From Membranipora membranacea (lineage: Eukaryota; Bryozoa; Gymnolaemata; Cheilostomatida; Membraniporidae): DNA of 64,000 nt. A model generated the notes under the pieces. That model did no database searches. It saw only the letters and a program-made list of their open reading frames with translations, and had not been told where the DNA came from. The stretch is taken from assembly GCA_914767715.1 (NCBI GenBank), contig OU612070.1:12727501-12791500 (forward strand), read 5' to 3'. Made by a program: the position numbers and the translations under genes. Positions 11,285-22,578 of the stretch are shown one piece after another; position 1 is the stretch's first letter; each line of letters starts with the position of its first letter.

Positions 11285-12620
11285 TGGATTTAGTGAATGA
11301 ATGACGTTGACTATGACTACAGTAGAACAAATTTGGGGTTAAATACATCATGAGAGCTACCATATGGTGGACGGGAAGTTGGTAACCATTAGTTGATAAG
11401 AGATGCACTGCGCAGGCTGGAAATACATGTCCGTGTCTTTAGGGGATTGTGTTTCATCATTTGTATCGATATTTGCAGTAATTTGCAGCCTGCCTTCCAC
11501 GCTTTATGCTATCCATCGAAACCGTTTGCTTTCAAACAACCATCTCAGCAATGATTATGCGCTACGCATTGATTCTTCACCAAATTCAGATGGCGTCCGT
11601 CACGAAAGTTGCAGTATTTATTTAGGGCACACTACTCCAAAGGGACGATACTATGCAGTGTTCAGTCTTTGTTCATAGTGTTTGGGTTTTGCCTATGGGT
11701 GAAGTGAATCTCAAACCAATGCCAAGTTGATACCTGGTCAGCAAGCCATCATCGAAACTCATTCATCGGCGGCTAGTCAGCCAATACTTATAGTCTCTGA
11801 TTGACATAGACTGCTAGAGGTTAAAATCCACTTCATATTTTTGAGAGAATAATAGAGAATATGCTGACCAAGATCTCAAATAGCCAGACACGGAGCTAAA
11901 ATATATCAGGGAACCAATATTAAATGGGAAGAAAATTGTTATACAAAGTCGAAATTCTTGTTTCTTTCTTTTTTAACACTTTTATTGGCAGTCTATTTCA
12001 TTCCAATAGCGGTATGTTAATTGCTCTATGTAGATGTATACTCTCCCAGAATGGTGTTTAAACATTTTTAACGCACAAAATTTTTCATTCATATTGATAA
12101 AAAGAGTAAAGATTCACACCTAACGTTGAACCATTGAAATGAATGGCAAGTAAAAAAGTAGCATCAATACAATACGGATGATTGTTCAAATATTACTGTT
12201 GACAAAGACATATGTACGCCAAAAACAAAATGGCTTTTACTGATGTGGTGTGATTTGATTTCCTGCATTCTTCTCATGTAGGGAATGTCAATGTGTTTGC
12301 GATCTATCGGTTATAAAATGGGATAAATATTCTGGCCTCTTACCCCATTTTCCTACATACAACAGAATACGTTGGTATAATGATCATAATGAGTATCGTC
12401 GGGTGACATCCTTGCAAGTTGGCAATCGCTCCGTACCACCAATGACAGATCTTGGTTGCGTAAAAAACACTTTCTCATCAACCTATTTAGTTTTAACTAT
12501 CAGAATCATAGTCTGAGCGCTACAAGGCAGGGCCACCCTTGAAGGTATGGCACTTAGGTACGACCTCCAGCACTCCCCCTTCCGCTGAGGCACTCTGCTG
12601 AGGCCTGCTTAATCCTGTAG
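11285..12620. other. Intergenic stretch, no gene seen
   Basis: This lies between the upstream flank of cysteine-rich gene D and the stop codon of GPATCH11 (both minus strand), so it holds the promoter region of D and the 3' UTR of GPATCH11. A 91-codon open frame on the plus strand at 11403-11678 has no recognisable features and I do not call it a gene. Confidence 0.5.
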
Positions 12621-15600
12621 TCACAGATCATCATGATCCTCAGCTGTATTACCAGGACAATCTGATGCTAAGGTTTCTGCATCTACAATAAAAACATGAT
12701 GTTTAGAAAATTTGATGATGCAGGCTATACAAAGCTAAGAAAATAGCTGGCAGTGGATGACTTTCATATCATTACTCTTGAAAATATCCACCATAATGTT
12801 TCCGATAGGATATGCAAGACATAACTGTATTCGAACAGAAACGTATTTTAACGCTTGATTTGCTTACTTACACCAACAAGGACTAGTACCAGGGACCTCT
12901 TGTTGATCAACCGTGCACTGAACTAGCAAAGTCACTGTTGCCCCTTATCCTACCCCTTACTTGGTAGCCCTGTGTATACAAATCAATGCACACTGAAATT
13001 AAGACTGACTACATTATTATCATGAGTATCTCTGATCGTTAGATTGAATATAGTATGTGTGCCTAACATGTACGCGCCCCTAATTATTAAAATTGAACTC
13101 GGGTCATCACACCAAATTCCATGTGATGGTCCTTATGCTAAGTGAAATAATTCACTCTCTAGCGATCAGAGATATACATCCAATAGTGTATCACGTGATC
13201 AGCGTGGAATCGATGTGAGGATAACCTACCATCGAAAGCATATCCACACCAGATACAGTATAGATGTGTACTTCTGAGGTACTCTGTAATCTCCTCCAGT
13301 TGGTCCTCGACCTACAGGCATAAAAATTAAAGATAACACAAGGACTGCAGACAAAAGTATCAACTATGGAGAAAACATGGGATCAACAGTGAAACAAATC
13401 TCAACAAAACCAAAATACTACCGACAACAACAAACTGAGGTTCCTTATTTTTACGCCCAATATTTTTGACAGCAGAATTATGAATGGCCTCGATTGATTG
13501 CACAGATTGTTGGCATAAAGAAAAAGATTTGTGGGACATTAAATTGTTGTTGTCTTATCCCAGCCCATTTCGCGACCAAAAGGTTCACCGAAACTATCTA
13601 GCCACTGACTTTGAGTGATATCCTACGCGATGAGTCCAAACCTCCATCCTAGTTAAATGCGCGCTTAGACATGCCAGTCAGTGCAAGGGGGCTTCTATAT
13701 ACATGGGCTTGGCCAACAGAAGCAGTCTTACAGGGTAAATAGAAGAGAATTCACAACAACTAGGTGAGAGAAATCAGCATGCACTAAATTACTAGATTTT
13801 ATATTTTGTACCTGTCTTTTGACTGACTCATGTGAAGACAGCTAAATACTACCATGAGTCCCATCAATGGGCCATGTAAGATCTGACAATCCTAAGACAT
13901 ACGCAGTGTTGACAGGGTGGCAATGGTGGAATCGAATGAGCTTCTGGGATAAGAGTGCACGACTCCAATTGGTGTGTAGCAGGCTAGGTAATTAGCTCCA
14001 TCAACCAATTCGTGTTTGGGATGGGGAGATGGCGAAATCAGTTAGTTCATTCGCAGTTCACTGCAGGAGTTCTGGGTGCGAGTCCTACTGAAGGAGCTTT
14101 TGAGGTGGATTGTACCAGCCCCCACCGGCCTCTGGTGTGTACATCTCCTTTGAGAGAAATCAGCGTGCACTACCTGACAAGATTTTATACTACTACTAAA
14201 TATCAATAATACTATTCTTTAACCCTAATGTTGCATGCAAGACAATTTCAATATTTTCACAAGCATAGTGTGTGTACCAGCAACCTTTTTCTCACAACTT
14301 TTATAGTTAGTGATAGCAATAAAATCAATCAATCATACCTCAGGCTCCTCTTCCTCCTCTTTCTGTTCCTCCTCTCCCTCAGCCTTCTCTTTTGTTGCTG
14401 CCTCATCATCAGCATCAGCACATGTAGCCTCCTCTGTATCAGACTCAGTACCAATATTTACTTTATATCCCGGTCTTAGGTTCTCAGGCCAGTAATAAAA
14501 CCTCAGTGGCTCACTGATCTCCTAAATTATAACAAGTAAGTTAAGCTGCAAAATGTATTTTAGACTAGAATTATCGGTATGCGATATACATAATATGAGT
14601 GTGTGTGTTGCTCAGAACATAGATAGTGTGAGTCCATAGATTCGACATTTGAAAAAACTTAATAATTAATAATAATTGCTAGAATGCATTGACAGCAGGA
14701 TGTTCAAGACTGACACCTGATATCTGAAAAATCAATTTAGGGATTGTTCAATAATCATGAACTGGAGGGCAGGCTATATGTATCAATAAATCAATCAATC
14801 ATATTATATAACATTCTGTTACAATAAACTTAATAAAAACCTAGACAGGACGCCATATACAGCAAAAGTGAGGTACTTAATTGTGGCCGGTTATCTAAAG
14901 CCATTGAATTATGTACTAGCAATATATTCATCATAGTCATAGTCATTGCAGTCGACAATCTGGATATTTATTCTATTGATATCTCGAACAATTTCTCTGG
15001 GGTGTAGAGTCTGAAAGTATCTATGGATTGAGTTTGGCCATTTAAATGCTATTTTGAAATGTAGGTAAAAATTAATCATTATATGTTCACAACACGCTGC
15101 TTAATCGATTACAATTTCCTAACTCAAAATCTGATCAACTGATCAAGTAATCGGTAACAAAACCGTGGATTGTGGACCGCAAACCGATGATAAATCTATG
15201 TCTACTACATAATTCAATTGTGTAACATCCTCCATAATTAAATGTCTGAGTGACTACATGCTTATGCTCCACAGAGAGACCTTTCTAGGTTTATTTTAAG
15301 TCTAAGATGGCTACCCACAAACCTGGGCTTGATCCAACTGCTCACAAACTTTCTGGCTGTCTCGGAGGTATTTCTCAATTCTCTTCTGTTTCTGTTCATT
15401 GATCTTAATATTCCTATAATTTTCCTGCATCGCTTGTGCCATCTTCATCTTTTTAACATGCTGCTGCTCACGAAATGTCTGTAAATGAGGGATATTCACA
15501 CACTGACATCAGACTCCAATATTAAATCGTGTATCTATGATCGTTAGAGTCTATTTGGTTAGAGTACCTAACAAGTACCCGCCATTAATTACAGAAATTT

Positions 15601-17715
15601 ACTGCAGGTGGTCACATCAAATTCCTTCTGATGATACTTATGCAATATGAATTAATTCACTCTCTATCAATCCGAGCAAAAGTATATCACGCGATCAGCG
15701 TGGATTTTTCATAGTTTCTGCCATAATCAGCAGCTCAATGACGCTGGATCATTTTGTTCCCAAAATCATAAGTAGGCATAAATTCCTATTGAGCTAAGAT
15801 AATATCAACATTCACGTGATTGGCCAAAGTGCTTCCATTGGTATTTGCAACATTCACATGTAGTTGGATGGAAGTGGCAACTGAGAAAACAGTCACACAG
15901 GACAGCAAATATCAATACCTGCAGCTGTATAGCTCGTTTACGCCGCTCAGCTTCTTGACCTAACCCTCCTCGATTTGTCTTCAGTTCTATCCCAACTGGT
16001 TCCAATCGACCGGTACCTTGATAAAAGAAACAACTAAATAAATAAAGTCAAAAATAACAGACTTGGCACCAAATATGTCGTCTTTGAACGGAGACATTTT
16101 TATTTAAATCAATATTTTCAGTAACCGAAATCTTGCTCTGGAAAAGGATTGGAGTTGTCAAACCAGGAATTCCAAACAATTCAAACAGAGGTCTGAGAGG
16201 TCTCATCAGCATAAGTGTGTAGAACAAGGGTAGACCAAGTGATAAACCTGTCAGAATACTTCGGAGAGGTATACACCCGAGGGTGCTGGGGGCTGGAACA
16301 ATCAACAATGAAAGCTCCCCCAGTGGGGCTCGAACCCACAACTCCTGCGGAACTAATCGCCTGGCAGTGAATAGCAATAGCCCCCAGCTGTAGATGTTTG
16401 TTTGAGGAAATATGTAAATATTTTGTAAATGATCAAGATAGAATACATACAGGGCATCAAACAGTTGTTCAACATCAGATTTTTAACTTTGAGTTCCTAG
16501 TTAAATTAAGGTTAATCTTTTATATTTCATCATCAATATTGCTGGATAAACCAGGATATTGAATTGTGAGTTGCTTACCTGATTTGCCGATACCAGCACC
16601 TGGCTTATAACCCATCTTCTGGAGCAGAGCGAACCCTTTATTAGAAGAATCTAACGATGTACTCAAGCCTTCATGTCTCTTCTCTGCCTCTCTTACCTGT
16701 GGCATATTTAAGACTATTGCGCCTCCCAATATTTGGTTTCATATTGAAGGTATCAATCTAATTAAGAACACCATGGCAACCATTAAAACAGCCTATGGAC
16801 ACAGTTGAAAGCCTTAGCTTTATGGAAATGATAATTCTTCTCAATCACTAAGGTTGTCCCCTCGTTAACTTTTTTATATTAAAGAGCGATAAAGAGGGGA
16901 CAACCTTAGTGGTTGAGAAAAGTTGAGAAATTTTCATATTAGTAAAGCAAATGGTCTCAACTGTGTCCATATCTATTCAAAAGGTTACCCTGATGCTCTA
17001 AATTAGACTGAGACCTTCAATATTATGCCAAATATGGGGAGGCGCAACTATAGCCTAAAGACTATTTAAGACGACAATTGCACGACAATTTAATTCGGCC
17101 CCTTCCTTTCAGAAATGCAAATTTGACTTTTCAGCCTTGAAATTATTATCATCATCCTTGAGTTAACGAGTCTAGATGTAGGAATTCATCACTGATAATC
17201 AAATCAATAAAGAGACAAAACAAACAGAGAATAAAAATGCAGTTCAAGATCTACCAAAATTCAGTGGAAACAAAAATAAATGGTAAGAATTTGATATAAT
17301 AGATACGCTCACCTTAAGTGGCTTCAGATTGCTCTTTTTGCTTGCTACAGCTTTTTTCTCATGCTGTCTTCTGTGACCTTCATTGGAGCTTTTGTACAAC
17401 CCAGGCCGCACATCAGCACTACAATTAATAACTGATAGTTGCATTAAAATGACCTGAAAATGCGTACAGCTTAGCATTAAGAAACCATAACACCTAAACA
17501 AAGTTCACCAGTGGCCAATTTCTGATGAGATAAATAATATTGCATGGTGAGTGCTAACGATTATCTATGAATGCATTTGATTTTACTAGCCAGTAAAACT
17601 ATTATCGTACAAAAAAACAATATTCATGATCAGTCAAAGTATTTGAGCCAAAAGTCACTCACCAGCTGTTGAGAACGGCATCGGACATATAGTCATCCTC
17701 TTCTGAGTCTGTCAT
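12621..17715 (-). CDS. GPATCH11: G-patch domain protein 11 (CCDC75 orthologue)
   Basis: Eight coding exons on the minus strand: 17663-17715, 17313-17418, 16579-16696, 15919-16016, 15323-15478, 14339-14521, 13230-13311 and 12621-12682. They join in frame to 285 aa, close to vertebrate GPATCH11. Start MTDSEEDDYMSDAVLNS matches the family N-terminus. Then come RPGLYK, the G-patch core NKGFALLQKMGYKPGAGIGK continuing into TGRLEPVGIELK, a charged coiled-coil stretch (EKYLRDSQKVCEQLD), RFYYWPENLRPGY, an acidic insert with Glu runs, and the C-terminal CIWCGYAFD...DCPGNTAEDHD, a likely zinc-binding CxxC/C motif. G-patch proteins bind RNA helicases; the vertebrate protein is nuclear and reported at kinetochores. 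A 5' UTR exon part reaches 17741, where a CCATAG acceptor implies a further non-coding exon upstream. Confidence 0.93.
13024..13210. mobile_element. MITE copy 2 (TGATCGTTAGA family)
   Basis: CTCTGATCGTTAGA at 13030 pairs with TCTAGCGATCAGAG near 13171 as terminal inverted repeats around a body shared with copies at 8683 and 15530. Similarity continues to TATCACGTGATCAGCGTGGA at its right end. It lies in the 3' part of the GPATCH11 gene, ending about 20 bp from the CIWC exon. Confidence 0.65.
14012..14190 (+). mobile_element. tRNA-derived SINE, family 1
   Basis: The plus strand has an A-box-like GAGATGGCGAAATCAGTTAG and a B-box-like GGGTGCGAGTCC, then a shared body (GGAGCTTTT, TGGATTGTACCAGCCCCCA, GGTGTGTACATCTCC). 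The same body is present at 16180-16330 on the minus strand. Its tail GAGAGAAATCAGC(G/A)TGCACTA also occurs at 13766, so a second 3' fragment sits just upstream. Located in a GPATCH11 intron. Confidence 0.65.
15530..15707. mobile_element. MITE copy 3 (TGATCGTTAGA family)
   Basis: Shares TGATCGTTAGAGTCTATTTGG, TTCCTTCTGATGATACT, TTCACTCTCTATCAATC and TATCACGCGATCAGCGTGGA with copies 1 and 2. In a GPATCH11 intron. Confidence 0.65.
16165..16385 (-). mobile_element. tRNA-derived SINE, family 1, minus copy
   Basis: Read on the minus strand: TATTCACTGCCAGGCGATTAG, then B-box GGGTTCGAGCCCC, then GGGGGAGCTTTC, TTGATTGTTCCAGCCCCCA and GGTGTATACCTCTCC, matching the body at 14084-14150. The conserved part after the tRNA-like head defines the family. 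Confidence 0.65.
16717..17055. mobile_element. Foldback (long-hairpin) element at a GPATCH11 splice acceptor
   Basis: The two halves are reverse complements over roughly 150 bp. Left-arm blocks TTGCGCCTCCC, CATATTGAAGGT, TATGGACACAGTTGA and CTAAGGTTGTCCCCTC reappear inverted on the right as GAGGGGACAACCTTAG, TCAACTGTGTCCATA, ACCTTCAATAT and GGGAGGCGCAA. Flanks TTAAGACTA (16708) and TAAAGACTA (17056) look like a 9-bp target duplication with one mismatch. No coding capacity. It begins about 20 bp from the acceptor of the G-patch exon. Confidence 0.75.
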
Positions 17716-17741
17716 CACTTCTGTATTGATAGTTAAACAGT

Positions 17742-20700
17742 CTATGGAATAAAAACTTTCAGATCAAAGAACAACATAAATCAGCCAATGTAATCTGTTG
17801 GAATAGTTTTTGAGTCCTCACTGTGGTGGAATGCATAGAACAAAATTGAAAACTTGGCATATGGTGCCTAGCAAGGTGTTTTCTCTAGAAACCACTGCAA
17901 CTCCTGAGCAGTAACCGTTTTGAACAGCCAGCTATAAAGATCCATAATAATGTGAATATGCAGCTTTTGCCAGAGGGCTGTATATACTTCTATAATGCGC
18001 TAATACAGCATACCAACAATGTGTATGCTAGTACGTAAGTGGAAAATCTGTGTTATTTATTAGCAACCAAAATAAATAGCCTCCACTTTACAGCCACTTT
18101 AAGTGAGCTCTGACTTTCTAGAGGGAAAGCCCTAAAAACGGTTGTGCGACCGGTTGGTGCCTGAAGGGGCAAAATGAAGCCTCCAAACCATAATTTGCAA
18201 AGCCCCTTTCATTGTTGGCCCAACATCATGTGTTGGGATCGAACATTATTGAAATATTGGATTTTAATCACATAAAAAGCGATAAGTGGTTGCTGTGCTA
18301 CATTTTTTGTTCTACTGAACCTAATATTACTCGATGGTTTTCACTTTAAGTCAACCAATAACTGAATATCCGTTTAACTTGACTTAAATAACAAGCAAAA
18401 GAAGGGATATATCGAGCTAATAATCTGAATATTATTTTGTTAGTTTATTTTGGAGAAAAGACTTAACTTGATTCGCCAGTATGACTGCTTTAAAAGTCTT
18501 TCCTGATTGGCCTAAATTAATAAATGAGCTATCCCACAAACCACCACTCTTAAAAATATGGGCAGAAAACTCCCAATCAACATTGAACTGACATGAAAGA
18601 TTTATATATGTATTCTCTTTTCACAGCGACCAAAGTAACGAAACCAATGAGGCAATATGAATAATATGAATAACTGTTTATCATTTATTGTCAATAGGTT
18701 TCAAATTCTACAACTACTTGAAAACAGCTGCCCATTTGAGCAACAACAGCGATAAATCCTAGACAATATTATTCTCTCTCTTGACTGGTAGTTGATGAGT
18801 GTTGCTGATAACATGTTAAGTTCTCCTCTCCACTTTGACCAGTGAGCCATGAGACCCTAGTTTGTGAAGGTAACAGGGTGGTTCTATTGATTTCCTCAAC
18901 TCAAAAATATTGACATACATTCTAATCGCCCAATTATTTTTATCTATTACATAAAGTAAATGGATTTTAAGGCCTGACCTGTAGCATGCAAGCATCTGAG
19001 GTCCTGGATTCTAATCCCTAATGCAGTCTACTAGCTTCAGTGCTAGCCAATATGTTTACTTGATTGGTTCAGTTTGGTAGAGAGAAAATGCCGGTCATTA
19101 TGATACTGTATTAAAAGTACCTACTGTCGCAGAGCTTGAGAGGCTGCCAACACTGCATTGTTTGACCACAATAAAGCCGCCTCATTACTTTCAAGCTTGC
19201 ACTCTCGGATAATGAAGTGCATTAGGTTTGCTTCCCAGTCACATCCTTTTATCTTCAACGGTGAGTCATAATTACCAATGCATCCATTATATGAGGTGTA
19301 CTTCCTTTATCCCTTATCCGAGTAAGGAGATCAGGAGATCCAAGCGATGTCTGTACCTTGGTTCACGGTACTCAACAAATAAATATTATATTTGCACTTC
19401 ATCCTCTGCCCAGCTGTCTTGCAGGTTGCATAACAAGCCATACTTGAGCGGAACTGGAACTCTATATGGTAGGATCACTTAGCCTTGATTGAAAAAGGCT
19501 GATACTTAGATGTCAATTTTTATCGTTCAGAAACTGCATAACATAAACGTTGTAGAATCTTACCCAAAGTTTATAGCTCAGGGCTTGCCAAGACTAACAT
19601 CATTGTAAGTTAATTTCACTGAGCATTTGATGAGAACCCTTCATTTTAACTCAAAGCAGCAAGCATTATGCAGCCTATAGATTGAGAACCTTGACACCAT
19701 GCACATCTTCTGACAACTCCTCTTCCAGTTGAGACTTGAGGCTGAGTTGATCTTAGTTGTACATTGGTACAACTTGTCATTTTTGTATGAATTCACGGTG
19801 GTCCAGCTTAGTGAGAAGTTATCTTGTAATTCAAATTGGAATGGCAACTGGTGATTCAGATTTGAAATTATCTTTCACTTTATAATGCTATATCTCAATG
19901 CTATGCAATGTGGTGAGTTTTGTGAAGCTTGCAAATTTCATTCAATGATCATTCCCACTCTGGGATAATCTGACAATCAGTTCAGTATGTTTTGCTCATC
20001 CTTCAATAGGGTTACCTCAGGATTTCACGATCTATCTCTTTTTATTTTTATTTTATAATTAACCCAGAGCAATAGTGGACAAACACAGCAACAGCTAGTC
20101 ATACAACCAAAAAATTACAGCATCCTTACCGTCCATTAGAAAAGCATCTGTCCTTTGAAGAATGTTGTTATGCTTCACCATGACAAGTATTATCACCTTT
20201 TCGCTGAGAGACTAATCTACTGAAAAGGGGAGAACATTTTTACAAAATAAAATTAAAATGTTTATAAATCTAATAGTCAATATCACTTGGTCAACTTGAT
20301 CACAGTGAGTTGAAATACCATTTGATGCAGTCATGGCCGTGATAGCTGTAATGATACTAGATAGAGAGAGGTAGCACAATTTCTTATTATTCACAAACTT
20401 CAAGATATATTATGTAATTTCTAGAGAGCCTCTCCGATTAAATATATTTTCAGAAGCAGAGAAATTTCCGATCGTAATATTTTTATTTTATAACTTAGCT
20501 TTCGCTAGCAATCAACAGCGCTAGAAATCATGCGATTTCAGCTACAACAGTTCACAAGAGCATGCCGGACCAGCCATAAACAATTTCAATTTAATGTGCG
20601 TTTGCCTCATTTGCCATATATGACTATGACTTGTTCTGTTGTCTCCGTATCATACGCTCTGACTGATGTACCGCCCTCGGCCTTAGTTACGTGTAAGTAT

Positions 20701-20930
20701 TATACGTTTTATATGTTGACCATATTGTATATAAAATGATGCACGGACTGATTTTGGGAACTCCCGAGTGCCCTGGCTATTGTTAACCATTTCAACTTGA
20801 CTAAATAGACCGTTTTTATAACTAGATTAAATACTTTTTATTGGGTATATTTTTTATGTCTTAGGACTCTGTATCTTTTCATACAAACAATTAAACTGGA
20901 GTAATTTCTGAAAACCAACTTGAGTAGCTA
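17742..20930. other. Intergenic stretch upstream of GPATCH11, no gene seen
   Basis: Probably contains the promoter and a first non-coding exon of GPATCH11, which I cannot place. A weak tRNA-like segment near 18970-19030 (TGACCTGTAGCATGC, then GGATTCTAATCCC) may be an old SINE. Short open frames show no domains. Confidence 0.45.
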
Positions 20931-20936
20931 ATTTAG

Positions 20937-22215
20937 TTATATATATATATATATATATACTTTTATTGTCAGCAACAATTCATTATTACAAATGTTTTTC
21001 ATGATGTGACATAAATGGCAAAAAATAAAAATGATACAAACAAAGATTCAACAAAAAATAAGACTATGCCAATAAACTGAAAAAATGTTGCATTAGCCTT
21101 TTCTTAAAAGAGTGCTTCTCAATGTTGAGGGTAAAATATTAAAGTTTGTTGCTATTTTGTGGTTTAAGTTGTCTAATGGAGGTTTAAGTTAGCGTGTATC
21201 TCTTCTTGGAAATCAGTGTGGTGTGGTATCAAAAAAATCAGAGATGTATGGAGGTTATAAATTATTCAGAGCCTTAAATCCCAGAGTGCAAGTAAAATAA
21301 TTCCTCAGTATTGGAAGGGTTAAAACTTTAAGTGATGTACATAGGTCATTAGTAGGTGACAGATAAAAAGGTATATGTTGAACATTGGCCACAATTCTCA
21401 AGGCCCTTTTCTGCTGAGTGAAAACTGGGTTTGTGATATTTGATGCACATAAGTTGTAATATATATGGATACCATAAATGAGATAACAGTGAATAAATTG
21501 AAAATAAAATTGTGAAGCAGAATGCGTGGTCAAGGTAGGGTCTGCATAGCTTAAGTAAGTTTGTATTTTTTAAAACCTTATCCAAAACAGTCTCAATGAA
21601 AATGAGTCAGATATCTTAAAGCCAAGAAGTTTAGTTTCATGCCTTTGAAATATTTGGTTTTTGTCAATTTTTAAATTTAATGATGAATCCACCCCAAAAG
21701 AACTTAGAAAGTGTGATTTTTCATAATTTATTGTCATGTGATTATTTTTACACCACTTCTCGATTGAAACCAAATTGAAAATATCTGTAAGCACTGGACC
21801 TACGTAGGGAAATGTTTTGTTTAACATCCGAACTGGAATCTGATCAGGACCAGTGCCTTTGCCTATGGGTATTGATTTTAGAAGCTTATGCAATGAGACT
21901 GTTGTCAATTTTGGAAATTGTTTCAAACCTTTGTGGTGGTAATTTGGTAAAGTATATACTAGAAAAATCAGAAATCAAAGAAAAACTTTTGATAGCTTCG
22001 CAGCGATAGCTGTAAAATGCTCGTTCAAATTAGTGCTAGAAATATCAGCAGCATTGTCAATGTAAGTTTTAGTTTTGTTTCTGATATTTAGCGCATTCCA
22101 CAATGATTTGGTATAATGGCCTCTGGAATTTTCAACCAGTTTTGTCATATACTTTTTCTTTTTTCTTTTTATCATGTTAGGTACATAAATAATAGAATCA
22201 TGTGATAACAATCAA
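20937..22215 (-). mobile_element. Truncated non-LTR (LINE) retrotransposon with deleted RT core
   Basis: Minus-strand open pieces carry LINE reverse-transcriptase sequence. 21975-22211 holds the linker (KSLWNALNIRNKT). 21570-21926 holds the RT start (IPIGKGTGPDQIPVRMLNKT) that jumps to a later block (IEKWCKNNHMTINYEKSHFL), so the palm with the FADD-type catalytic motif is missing. 21255-21533 has the typical C-terminal QQKRALRIVANVQHIPF. The 3' end is TGACAATAAAAG followed by a (TA)n tail at 20937-20960. The arrangement suggests a CR1/Jockey-like element, internally deleted and inactive; clade is inferred. Confidence 0.7.
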
Positions 22216-22578
22216 CATCAACCTTACACTTGTTGCACCCTGCGCTGGCAGGCTACATGAATAAAGGTGGAGTGGCCACACTGCCACTTAGGGTGACCAC
22301 CAACTATAATCGCAGGCAATTTTTTTCACTTTACTGATGTTTAATGCCTTACAAAAACTATAATTTGTTGTCATCAAACCAAAATAAAACTTATTATGGG
22401 GACCAACCATTTTGTTGTGAATTGTGTAGACAGAAGGAGAAGATTTTGTTCACATACTGATCTTCAAACTGCTTGAGTGTACTGTTATTTTTTCATATCA
22501 CTGCAGCATGACAGTGCCGCTTCAAGTTATACACTGTTCTTTCGTAGTGCAAGCGTTGTTGTTCACAAAGTCACAGTT

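Noticed and set aside
14228-14495. Plus-strand frames rich in Leu/Phe/Ser (LFLLFLFLLSLSLLF)
   Set aside because: They are the antisense of the acidic Glu-rich exon of GPATCH11.
22477-22578. Upstream ATG extending the ADAM-like protein by 34 residues
   Set aside because: The extension puts a non-hydrophobic leader before the signal peptide, and a likely splice acceptor lies inside it.
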